Source: Halomonas sp. HAL1 (GTDB taxonomy: Bacteria; Pseudomonadota; Gammaproteobacteria; Pseudomonadales; Halomonadaceae). Taken from it: a stretch of DNA of 64,000 bases. Location of the stretch: assembly GCF_030544485.1 (NCBI RefSeq), contig NZ_CP130610.1, positions 1,736,001 to 1,800,000 of the forward strand, read 5' to 3'. The first letter of the stretch is position 1, and each line of letters starts with the position of its first letter. Both the position numbers and the translations under genes were made by a program. The notes beneath the pieces were generated by a model. The model was not told the DNA's origin and searched no databases. It saw only the letters and a list, made by a program, of their open reading frames with translations. Below are positions 45,301 to 53,208 of this stretch, piece by piece.

Positions 45301-45821
45301 CACTTTACAGGCCTGTTTTCAGGCCTACTGCATGCGGGTCTCATGATGCAGTGCATAGGTATTACACCTCTGTTTCATTGGAGCATAAGCGAACTAAACT
45401 GTCTGATAACGAAGTTAACAAGCAATACTTGTCCCAAAAAAGCGCAGCAGGAAAAAGTGTTTTTCCCAGATGTGCGATGCTATTACCGAGTCATGCGCCA
45501 ATATGTCCAGCTAACCGGTCATCATACGCGTAGGCGTTTATCCAGTGATCCTCTGGAAAAAACAATGCCGACTTGATCGGCAGGTCACGCCACGTCTGCA
45601 AAGTTGCCAGCTTCTGTAAGGTTAACCAGTTTGGGGTTGGGATAGTTTTGCTCAAGCATAATTTATGCAACAAGACCGTTGAAACGTTATAAATCGTTTA
45701 CATTTAGTATAAAGTTTTCTGAGGGTTTGGTCGTGGGCTGTATCGACCGCGCCAAAGACTATAAATATTGTTGTACGCAGAGAGCTACGCGTAGATACAC
45801 ATAATCCAACCGAGACCACAG
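45301..45821. other. Left edge of the defence island, non-coding or decayed
   Basis: This 521-base AT-rich stretch has no confident gene. It holds short inverted repeats: ACTGCAT/ATGCAGT near 45329-45354 and AAACG-N8-CGTTT at 45682-45699. On the minus strand near 45655 a short frame begins MLEQNYPNPKLVNLTEAG but soon breaks. Another frame there ends with NAYAYDDRLAGHIGA, so a decayed small gene is possible. The promoter of the CBASS operon should be within the last ~150 bases. Confidence 0.5.
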
Positions 45822-47351
45822 ATGACAAACTCCCTGACGATGGCGTCGAGCCATGTCCTTCTTGCTGGCAGCATTTCAAACACTACAGAGAACGAGCTCA
45901 TCGACCGAGCACACGCATTTGTCGATACGTTTGTTGAGGAAGTACTCAAGGTCGGCGGTGGCTTTGTGATTTATGTAGCTGCGGAACCAGTCAATGCAGA
46001 TGAGAAGCCGCTACTGTTTGATTGGACGGTAGCCAAGGCCGTTGACAAGCTGATTCCCGGTAACAGTTCGCAGGTTCGCCTAAAAATTGTGGCCTCACAT
46101 GAGCGACTCCAAAATAAGGCCAACCCTCAACAGCGTCAGTTGCTCATGAGCATGATTGCGAGAGGTGTCGCCGAACTCGTCTCTCTCGACGACGAAGTGC
46201 TGACTGGCGGCAATGTCGGCGATGAGCAAATTGAGCATGCAACTGCAATGGTGGTGCTGGGCGGTGGAAAGGGCGTTTTAGATCGCGCGCGCAAGATGGC
46301 CAAGAAGCAGTTGCCGGTGCTGCCACTTGATTTGCAGTTGGGCGCAAACAGCGAAGATGGCTCTGGTGCGCTTGGCGTCCTGAAGAATTTCAACAGCAAT
46401 CCTCTGAACTACATGCCGAATAGCGGTAATAAGGTTGTCAAGGCGCTTCCCGCTCTGTCGTTGCAAGAGCCTGTCATATCTTTACACGACATTAGCAAAC
46501 GCATCGTAAAAATTTTTTATGAGGAAGAGCAGTCCAGGCTTGCGGCCTTGCCACCTGATGTACTAGTGCTGACTGCTCTAGACGTGGAGTTAGCCGCAGC
46601 AAAGCAGGCATTTGGTATCGCAGAAGATGCCGAGCATACGATCACGGAGAATGGTTTCCACGTATGGAAAGCACCCATTACCAAACGTGGCGGTAAGACT
46701 GCTAGTTGCGTGGTAGCGTGCTTTGCGGGTGCTGGCAACGTAGACGCTGCTTCTGTTACTTCCATGCTCTTGGGCGAGCTAAGGCCAGCCAACGTGATGA
46801 TGTTGGGGATAGCAGCTGGTCTGCGGGGCAAGTGTGCACTGGGAGAGGTCATCCTTGCGGAAAGAATCGTCGCTTATGAAGGCGCCGCTCTTATTGAGGG
46901 CGGAGAAATCGAAGTGCGTCCCGAAATTACCAGGTTAAATATGCGAGTTCGCCAAGACCTAAGTTCCTATCTCTCCAATAGAACGACCCTCGTATCTCGC
47001 CTCACGGAGAGCTATAGGGCGATGGGCATCGAGTTTCCCGACCAAGTTGAGGCTGGCCCCGTTGCTAAAGGGGTATTGCCGAAAACAGCCACTGTTGGTA
47101 GTGGCGAAAAGCTCCTTCGTGACCCAGAGAAGTTCCTGGGGCTGCGTGAGATTCATGGTAAGACAGAAGTGGCTGAAATGGAGGGAGCGGGTCTTTTTGC
47201 TGCTTGCGCTAACTTTGGTAAGCCTGTCCTGATGGTGCGTGGTATCAGCGATTTCGGGGATTCTAATAAGGATAATAGGTTCCACCTCTTGGCGGCGCAG
47301 ACTGCAGCAGCTGTTACTGCCGATTACATAGCTAACGGCTTGACATTATAA
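45822..47351 (+). CDS. CBASS effector: SLOG-like domain fused to a nucleoside phosphorylase/nucleosidase
   Basis: A 509-residue protein. Residues ~10-190 form a Rossmann-like domain of the SLOG/STALD type, with HVLLAGSIS near the start and MVVLGGGKGVLDRARKMAKK later, probably the cyclic-oligonucleotide sensor. Residues ~245-509 form a phosphorylase-superfamily domain: DVLVLTALDVELAA, the MLGIAAGL turn, the glutamate in AEMEGAG and the Asp in RGISDFGD that serves as acid/base in MTA/SAH nucleosidases. PNP-domain immune effectors have been reported to cleave adenine from ATP, so nucleotide depletion is the likely outcome. It is the first gene of the operon. The start could also be the seventh codon (MASSH). 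Confidence 0.82.
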   Translation: MTNSLTMASSHVLLAGSISNTTENELIDRAHAFVDTFVEEVLKVGGGFVIYVAAEPVNADEKPLLFDWTVAKAVDKLIPGNSSQVRLKIVASHERLQNKANPQQRQLLMSMIARGVAELVSLDDEVLTGGNVGDEQIEHATAMVVLGGGKGVLDRARKMAKKQLPVLPLDLQLGANSEDGSGALGVLKNFNSNPLNYMPNSGNKVVKALPALSLQEPVISLHDISKRIVKIFYEEEQSRLAALPPDVLVLTALDVELAAAKQAFGIAEDAEHTITENGFHVWKAPITKRGGKTASCVVACFAGAGNVDAASVTSMLLGELRPANVMMLGIAAGLRGKCALGEVILAERIVAYEGAALIEGGEIEVRPEITRLNMRVRQDLSSYLSNRTTLVSRLTESYRAMGIEFPDQVEAGPVAKGVLPKTATVGSGEKLLRDPEKFLGLREIHGKTEVAEMEGAGLFAACANFGKPVLMVRGISDFGDSNKDNRFHLLAAQTAAAVTADYIANGLTL

Positions 47352-47398
47352 GACTAAATGAAACGCCATTCTCGTGCCGGATTATCAGTGGAGTAGCC

Positions 47399-48349
47399 AT
47401 GCCTTTATCAAACACCGAGCTTGAATATTTCGACCACAATTTTTTGCGCCTTCCAGGACCTAAGCGTACGGAATATCATAAACAAGTCGACAATCTCATC
47501 AGCGAGCTGAAAAAGCGAATTACAGGCAAATCAGAGCTCGAGATCACAAAGGTAGTGAAGGCAGGCTCATTTGCCAAATTCACTATTATGCAAAAATTAG
47601 ACGGCTATCCGACAGACATTGATATCGTGTTTTACATCACAGGCGTAGAAGAAAATAGCAAGTCTTATGAGGCCCTGTGCAACCAGGTTCATGATTTGCT
47701 GATAGATATTTACCCAACGAAGAAAGTTGAGGACTTCGAAATTCAGCGTCGCTCTGCAAAGGTGACATTCGTTAAGAGCGGCTTAGAAGTAGACGTCGTA
47801 CCGGTTTTGCAACACGGGACGGATTTAGACCACGGCTGGCAATACGATATTCAGAGCGGAGCTAGGAACCTCACTTGTGCACCGTGCCACATTCAGTTCA
47901 TTCGCACGCGGAAGGATAAGGATAAGCACTTTCGCACATTGGTGCGCTTGGCTAAGCGCTGGAAGCACTTTCATGATATCCCTGGCCTGAAGTCCTTCCA
48001 TATAGAGCTTATTATGGCCCATCTAGTCGATACAGATGGACCTGCCGTGAGCATCGAGAGGCGCTTCAGAGAATTCTTGGTTTATATCGCCCGTACCAAG
48101 CTAAGTGAGCGCATAGACTTTCCAGAAAATTCCGGTAAGCCGATTGTCAGCTTTAACGATCCAGTTGTAATTATTGATCCGGTGAGTCCAGAGAACAATG
48201 TGGCATCTCGAATCACTAAGGACGAACAAGAGCTTATCGCTAAACATGCGGAAACTACCTGGGAAACGGCGACTTACGCGTCTGTGGAAAACAATAATGA
48301 GGTTTGGAAGGAAATCTTCGGCAACCGTTTCAAGGTCAAGGATCAATAA
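47399..48349 (+). CDS. CBASS CD-NTase (cGAS/DncV-like nucleotidyltransferase)
   Basis: A 316-residue oligonucleotide cyclase. The catalytic signature is intact: Gly-Ser at 56-57 (VVKAGSFAK), the paired acids Asp73 and Asp75 in PTDIDIVFYI, and the third Asp132 in GLEVDVVPV. The C-terminal helical domain (LVRLAKRWKHFHDIPGLKSF) is the usual PAP/OAS1-like part. It makes a cyclic di- or trinucleotide when infection is sensed. The product base choice cannot be read by eye. It sits 47 bases after the effector and two bases before the HORMA gene. Confidence 0.92.
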   Translation: MPLSNTELEYFDHNFLRLPGPKRTEYHKQVDNLISELKKRITGKSELEITKVVKAGSFAKFTIMQKLDGYPTDIDIVFYITGVEENSKSYEALCNQVHDLLIDIYPTKKVEDFEIQRRSAKVTFVKSGLEVDVVPVLQHGTDLDHGWQYDIQSGARNLTCAPCHIQFIRTRKDKDKHFRTLVRLAKRWKHFHDIPGLKSFHIELIMAHLVDTDGPAVSIERRFREFLVYIARTKLSERIDFPENSGKPIVSFNDPVVIIDPVSPENNVASRITKDEQELIAKHAETTWETATYASVENNNEVWKEIFGNRFKVKDQ

Positions 48350-48351
48350 GG

Positions 48352-48840
48352 ATGAGCACTTATTCGAGCACCACGACTTACACGGTTGCCGATGTTGAAA
48401 AAGTCATGCGTAGTGTTAAGGCTGATTTGATTATGATTGCCAATACTACCAAGGCGATGACTGAAGAGGACGCGGCGAAATATGCCCACGACATCGAACT
48501 TCTGGCCAAGAAAAACCACCTCAAATTTGCCGACGTGACGCTCATGAGCGGCTCCTCTGAGGTAAGAGCTATCAAGTATGAGTTTCATGCCGAAGGGGCG
48601 ACGGGAACAGAACGGCCCGGTGGTGTCTTGTGGCCGCTGACGCCGAAAGATAAGGGTGGACGGATTCGTCTCCAGTTACGGTATACCGACTCATCGTCGG
48701 AGGAAGAGCGAGCTGATCTTCCATTGAAGGTTTCTTGGGTACCCGCGTCTGCCGATACTAGTCACAAAGACTTGATCTCCTCGGCAGGGCGTGGCTATAG
48801 CAGCAATGGATTTGGTACAAATAGGGAGGATTTTTCGTGA
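48352..48840 (+). CDS. CBASS bacterial HORMA domain protein (Cap7-like)
   Basis: A 162-residue HORMA-fold protein. Recognisable parts: TYTVADVEKVMRSVKADLIMIANTTK (helix A, in part), the DIELLAKKNHLKFADVTLMS segment and the KYEFHAEGATG strand. The C-terminal tail GRGYSSNGFGTNREDFS could be the safety belt or closure peptide. In type III CBASS the HORMA protein binds the cyclase and activates it after it senses a peptide. AAGG of the cyclase stop region lies just before ATG 48352. An in-frame start at 48304 lies within the cyclase gene. Confidence 0.83.
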   Translation: MSTYSSTTTYTVADVEKVMRSVKADLIMIANTTKAMTEEDAAKYAHDIELLAKKNHLKFADVTLMSGSSEVRAIKYEFHAEGATGTERPGGVLWPLTPKDKGGRIRLQLRYTDSSSEEERADLPLKVSWVPASADTSHKDLISSAGRGYSSNGFGTNREDFS

Positions 48841-49733
48841 GCAACACATCCGTATTCGAAGTAAAAACTAACCTGCCAACAGCCCAGCTCGATGCTCAAG
48901 CGCAGAAATTGTTGGGTTTTGAGTCACGCTATCAGCGCGTTAGGAAGCGTCTTCAGCTCCTTCTTCAGGCGAATGAATTGGAGCGCTGGAGCCAAACACA
49001 TCACAAAAAGCAGATTGCGGTCATCGGACTACTGAATGACCAGTATCCTCTAGCCATTTTTCATGGCGATGTTGGAACAGGAAAAACTGCGAACGCCGAG
49101 GCGATTGCAAATCGCCTCGCACGTGATGCAAACATCGAGGATGCAATTCTCTTTAAGCTGAGCAATAAAGTCCGCGGCACCGGTAAAGTCGGCGAAATGG
49201 GCACTCTGATTACCCAAGCCTTTGAAGACATTATCAGATCCATTGGTCCGGGCAAGGGCCGGGCTTTCCTGATTATTGATGAAGGCGACTCGCTGGGCGC
49301 ATCCCGCAGTCAGGACAATAGCCATCACGAAGATAAGGTGGGCGTGAACACGCTGATACAATCTATCGACAACATGCGCATGCATGGCGGACGCATTTTT
49401 GCCATCCTTTGCACGAATCGCCTAGCCGCTCTTGACGCTGCGGTCATTCGCCGCGCTTCGATTGTCGAGGAGTTCGCGCGGCCTTCCGACGCAGAGCGAA
49501 ATGAGCTTTTTACTAAAGATTTGAGTGATATGGGCTTCTCAGCTACTGAAATCAAGAAACTGGTTAATGCGACCGCTGCGACAGATACTAAGCCGACCTG
49601 GACATACTCTGATATTCGGACACGTTTATACCCGGCTGCGGTGTCTTTGGCGTTCCCTGATTCTCCACTGACGATGGAGCATTTCCATCAAGCTGTTGAT
49701 GAATTAGAGCCATCACCCGTGATGGAAGGGTGA
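48837..49733 (+). CDS. CBASS TRIP13/Pch2-like AAA+ ATPase (Cap6-like)
   Basis: A 298-residue AAA+ ATPase. Walker A is GDVGTGKT (77-84), Walker B is FLIIDEGD (~145-151), sensor 1 lies in AILCTNRLAALD and an arginine finger in AVIRRASIVEEF. TRIP13-type proteins remodel HORMA proteins to an inactive form and so keep the CBASS cyclase quiet. The gene starts with GTG inside the HORMA stop (GTGA), giving tight coupling. The N-terminal ~60 residues are the substrate-recognition part. Confidence 0.9.
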   Translation: MSNTSVFEVKTNLPTAQLDAQAQKLLGFESRYQRVRKRLQLLLQANELERWSQTHHKKQIAVIGLLNDQYPLAIFHGDVGTGKTANAEAIANRLARDANIEDAILFKLSNKVRGTGKVGEMGTLITQAFEDIIRSIGPGKGRAFLIIDEGDSLGASRSQDNSHHEDKVGVNTLIQSIDNMRMHGGRIFAILCTNRLAALDAAVIRRASIVEEFARPSDAERNELFTKDLSDMGFSATEIKKLVNATAATDTKPTWTYSDIRTRLYPAAVSLAFPDSPLTMEHFHQAVDELEPSPVMEG

Positions 49734-49760
49734 TTTAACAGCGATTACCGGAGCAATTCA

Positions 49761-50315
49761 ATGAGCAAGAAGCGAGAAGTCTTTATTTCTATCGACGTTG
49801 AAACTGCCGGCCCCGTTGTCGGTGAGCACAGCATGCTTACGGTAGGCGCCTGCTTGGCGTATCATCCCGAGATATCTTTCTCAGTCATGCTAAAGCCGAT
49901 TAGTGATAAATCGGTTGCTTCAGCTCTAGAAGTCACAGGACTGACGTTGATACAGGCTGAAAAAGACGGTCTGGCACCAGTCGATGCTATGTCGCAGTTT
50001 GCCGACTGGATTGTCAAAAACGTACCGGAAGACAGCACTCCGGTATTTGTAGGGCTGAATGCACCATTTGACTGGGGATTCGTGAACTACTACTTCCTTA
50101 AGTACTTGGGCACCAACCCATTTGGCTTCACGGCGCTGGATATCAAAGCTCTTTTCATGGGTGTCATGGGATGCACATGGCACGAGACCAAGTCCAGCGC
50201 CATTGATAAGGTTGTGAATCCTAGTCAGAAGGGAGACCACGATGCCCTTCACGACGCAAGATACCAAGCCGAGCTGTTCAGGTTGGTCTTCGAATTAAGA
50301 CAAAAAACCAAATAG
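49761..50315 (+). CDS. CBASS-associated DEDDh 3'-5' exonuclease (Cap18-like)
   Basis: A 184-residue exonuclease of the RNase T/DEDDh group. Catalytic acids are Asp12 and Glu14 (SIDVETAG), the Asp in GLNAPFDWGFV, and the His/Asp pair in HDALHDARYQAELF. Ancillary 3'-5' exonucleases accompany some type III CBASS operons (Cap18). One possible role is degrading the signal or RNA, but this is not shown. It follows the TRIP13-like gene by 27 bases and ends the operon. Confidence 0.85.
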   Translation: MSKKREVFISIDVETAGPVVGEHSMLTVGACLAYHPEISFSVMLKPISDKSVASALEVTGLTLIQAEKDGLAPVDAMSQFADWIVKNVPEDSTPVFVGLNAPFDWGFVNYYFLKYLGTNPFGFTALDIKALFMGVMGCTWHETKSSAIDKVVNPSQKGDHDALHDARYQAELFRLVFELRQKTK

Positions 50316-50457
50316 TTATTAATTCCGGCACAATTATCTGTGCTTGACACTTGGTTCTTTTATTCAGGTCTACTCCATTTCTTCGGGGGGCGTTTCGCTG
50401 TAGTTTGAGGCGATTCAGTATTTCCATAAAAGTAAAGCGTTGGCCAAACACGCTGTT

Positions 50458-50499
50458 AGCCCCCTCAGACTACCCACTTGGGGCCTTGTTGAGGGGGCT
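50458..50499. terminator. Hairpin between the island and fadE
   Basis: AGCCCCCTCA (50458-50467) and TGAGGGGGCT (50490-50499) are perfect arms around a 22-base loop, between the exonuclease gene and the convergent fadE stop. There is no strong T-run, so it may act on both strands. Confidence 0.55.
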
Positions 50500-50519
50500 G
50501 ACTTGTTGTGTTGAGAGGG

Positions 50520-53006
50520 TTATTTCGCGCTGGTTTCCTCCTGCTTAGGCGCTGGGGCAGGTTTGCCGTTGTGGTCGATCAGCGTGGACTTGTTCTTGGC
50601 AAAGGCGTCGTAGGCAAAATCATCCACGGTGAGCATTTCCAGCACCTCTGCCTCAAAGGTGCGCATGAAGTCGGCATCTTCTTCATTGATCAGCCCTTTT
50701 TCCAGACCAGCCTCTACACGTGCCTCAGGATGCAGCGCCGTTTGCGGGAGTTCACCTTTGGCATACGCCTTGTTCAATGTGCGGTAGATCGCTTCGGCGC
50801 GGTCATAATCGACCAGCAAAGCGTTGTAGCGCGCCAGCGGGTTACGTTGCTCACCGTCATCCGCATCCCAGGTGTTTTCCAGCAGCTTGGTACGCAAGGC
50901 GCTGTGTGTAGAAACACGCTTAGCGATATCGCGAGCCAAATCATCGTGGGGTTTGTTCCAGCGGCGGCCGGTCGGCATCACTACGGCGTTGAGGGTTTTA
51001 CCCAGGGCGCGATTGGGTAGATTATCGAAAATCTCAACGAACGCCTGTTCTGCACGCTGAAGCAGGAAACGACAGCTGTAGTGCAGCAGCGCTTCTTCGC
51101 CTTCTACTTTACTGCCCGCTTGCCACTGCTTGAGCACCATGGAGGTCAGGTAGAGGTTAGAAAGCACATCCCCCAGCCGGGCGGAGATCATTTCGCGTTT
51201 CTTCAGCGCTGAACCCAGGCTTGCCATGGCTGCGTCGGCACATAGGCCAAAGCCAGCGGAAAGGCGGGCAATATCCTGAGCATAGATGGTGGCTGGGCCA
51301 TCAAAGGGAACGCTGGATTTGCCGATGCCAAAGCCGAGGGTAAAGGCGCGCGCGGCGTTACCAAAGATCAAGCCTGCATGACCAAAGAAGGCTTTATCGA
51401 ACGCCTTCATGTCATTGGCGTCTTTTGCGGCCAGCTCTTCAAGCACGTAAGGGTGGCAGCGGATCGCGCCCTGACCAAAGATCATCAGGTTGCGGGTCAT
51501 GATATTGGCGCCTTCCACGGTGATCGCCACCGGGTTGGCGCTGTAGCCGATACCCAGGTAGTTGCGCGGGCCGAGCGTCACCGCTTTGCCACCGTGAACA
51601 TCCATGGCATCACTAAGCAGCACGCGCTGGAATTCGGTCAACTGGCTTTTCAGAATGGCTGAGGGCACCGCAGGCTTTTCGCCGTGATCGATCATATTGG
51701 CAGTTTGATACACGGTGGCCTGGGAGATATAGGCCAGCGCTGCCATGCGGGCAAGGGGCTCTTGCACACCTTCCATTTCGGCCACCGGCACATTGAACTG
51801 GCGACGTACGCGAGTGAAGCCACCGCTCCAACCCAAAGCGTAGCGCGCGGTACCAGTAGCGCCTGAGGGCAGCGTGATGCAGCGGCCGATCGAGAGACAC
51901 TCGACCAGCATCCGCCAGCCCTGGCCGATCATGTCCGGGCCACCAATGATGGTATCCAGCGGTACAAAGACATCTTTACCGATAATCGGGCCGTTCATAA
52001 ACGGGCTGCCGATAGGGTGGTGACGACGACCGATTTCCATGCCATCGGTATCGCGGGGAATCAGTGCCAGCGTAATGCCGCGATCTTCTTCATCACCCAG
52101 CAGCTTTTCAGGGTCAAAGAGACGGAAGGCAAGACCGACGACTGTGGCGATGGGCGCCAGCGTGATCCAGCGTTTTTCGAAGTTAAGGCGCAGGCCAAGC
52201 ACTTCTTCGCCATTAATAGTCTGCTTACATACAACGCCGGTATCGGGCAGTGACGTGGCATCAGAACCTGCACGAGGGCCGGTGAGGCCAAAGCAGGGAA
52301 TCTCACGGCCATCGGATAAGCGTGGCAGGTAGTGATCTTTCTGCTCTTGAGTACCGTATTTAAGCAACAGCTCGCCAGGCCCCAAGGAGTTAGGTACGCC
52401 CACGGTGACCATCAGGGTTTCGTTGGCGGAGAGCTTTTGCAGCACCATGGACTGCGCTTTGGCCGAGAAGCCCAGGCCGCCGTACTCCTTCGGAATAATC
52501 ATGCCGAAGAAGCCCTCTTTTTTCAGGTAGTCCCAAAGCTGCTGGGGCAGGTCTGCGCGCTCTTGGGCGATATCCCAGGCGTTGCACATGCCAGCGGCTT
52601 TGGCACACTGATTGGCTAAGAAAGCTTTTTCATCGTCGCGCAAGCCTTCGTCTTTAAAGGCGAGCAGCTTTTCCCACTGGGGTTTGCCCGAAAATAGCTC
52701 ACCGTCCCAAGAAACGCTGCCCGCTTCCAGGGCCGTGCGCTCGGTGGCGGACACTTTGGGCGCCACTTTTTTAAAGGTGGTGAAGAGGCGCGGTGTCAGC
52801 CATTTGCGACGCAAGGCGGGCAGGCCTGCCACGGCGACAGCGGCGGCGCCAATCAATAGCAGAACGCCGATCACTTCAGCGTCTAACAGCAGGCCGACAA
52901 GGCCCAATACGCCAAGCACCACAAGCGCCGCGGGGGCGCCTGCTTCGCGACGCATGACCACGAGCAGGCCACCAACGGCGAGCACGATAAGGAGTAGGGT
53001 GAGCAT
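50520..53006 (-). CDS. fadE: FadE-type acyl-CoA dehydrogenase
   Basis: An 828-residue enzyme close to E. coli FadE length, which starts beta-oxidation by oxidising acyl-CoA to enoyl-CoA with FAD. Two N-terminal membrane helices are present (LTLLLIVLAVGGLLVVM and VLGLVGLLLDAEVIGVLLLIG). The dehydrogenase core includes KEYGGLGFSAKAQSMVLQKL, CFGLTGPRAGSDATSLPDTG (in part) and the NYLGIGYSANPVAITVEGAN block. The C-terminus matches the remnant at 45137-45300. The last ~60 bases lie outside the shared 55-bp core and may come from the island side of a recombination event. Confidence 0.92.
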   Translation of the reverse strand: MLTLLLIVLAVGGLLVVMRREAGAPAALVVLGVLGLVGLLLDAEVIGVLLLIGAAAVAVAGLPALRRKWLTPRLFTTFKKVAPKVSATERTALEAGSVSWDGELFSGKPQWEKLLAFKDEGLRDDEKAFLANQCAKAAGMCNAWDIAQERADLPQQLWDYLKKEGFFGMIIPKEYGGLGFSAKAQSMVLQKLSANETLMVTVGVPNSLGPGELLLKYGTQEQKDHYLPRLSDGREIPCFGLTGPRAGSDATSLPDTGVVCKQTINGEEVLGLRLNFEKRWITLAPIATVVGLAFRLFDPEKLLGDEEDRGITLALIPRDTDGMEIGRRHHPIGSPFMNGPIIGKDVFVPLDTIIGGPDMIGQGWRMLVECLSIGRCITLPSGATGTARYALGWSGGFTRVRRQFNVPVAEMEGVQEPLARMAALAYISQATVYQTANMIDHGEKPAVPSAILKSQLTEFQRVLLSDAMDVHGGKAVTLGPRNYLGIGYSANPVAITVEGANIMTRNLMIFGQGAIRCHPYVLEELAAKDANDMKAFDKAFFGHAGLIFGNAARAFTLGFGIGKSSVPFDGPATIYAQDIARLSAGFGLCADAAMASLGSALKKREMISARLGDVLSNLYLTSMVLKQWQAGSKVEGEEALLHYSCRFLLQRAEQAFVEIFDNLPNRALGKTLNAVVMPTGRRWNKPHDDLARDIAKRVSTHSALRTKLLENTWDADDGEQRNPLARYNALLVDYDRAEAIYRTLNKAYAKGELPQTALHPEARVEAGLEKGLINEEDADFMRTFEAEVLEMLTVDDFAYDAFAKNKSTLIDHNGKPAPAPKQEETSAK
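50584..50638. repeat. 55-bp direct repeat, right copy
   Basis: Identical to 45201-45255, inside the intact fadE 3' end. The sequence between the two copies is the ~5.3-kb defence island. Confidence 0.85.
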
Positions 53007-53152
53007 AATAGTTCTCTCTGTTTCAGGCCTATAACGACAGCCTGCTGTTGTTAATGAGCGCGTTAATCGAACACTTGTTTGAATATTGGCAGATAGGCGC
53101 GGTTTTATGCAAGCCTTTAGGTATGTTTACACCCGGATGCCTTGTTAGATAT

Positions 53153-53184
53153 AAAAAAATGCCATGACGTGAAGCCATGGCATT
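53153..53184 (-). terminator. Rho-independent terminator of betA
   Basis: On the minus strand AATGCCATG and CATGGCATT pair around a nine-base loop (53158-53184) and are followed by five or more T (53153-53157). It lies 25 bases past the betA stop. Confidence 0.85.
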
Positions 53185-53208
53185 TTGAGTGGCGAATAGA
53201 CTGAATGT

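Noticed and set aside
45246..45673. Short frames at the island's left edge on both strands, including one ending NAYAYDDRLAGHIGA
   Set aside because: They start inside the fadE remnant or lack binding sites, and none resembles a known protein. At best they are a decayed gene.
45822..50315. A toxin-antitoxin or restriction reading of the island
   Set aside because: The cyclase, HORMA and TRIP13-like signatures are specific enough for CBASS. No methylase or nuclease pair is present.
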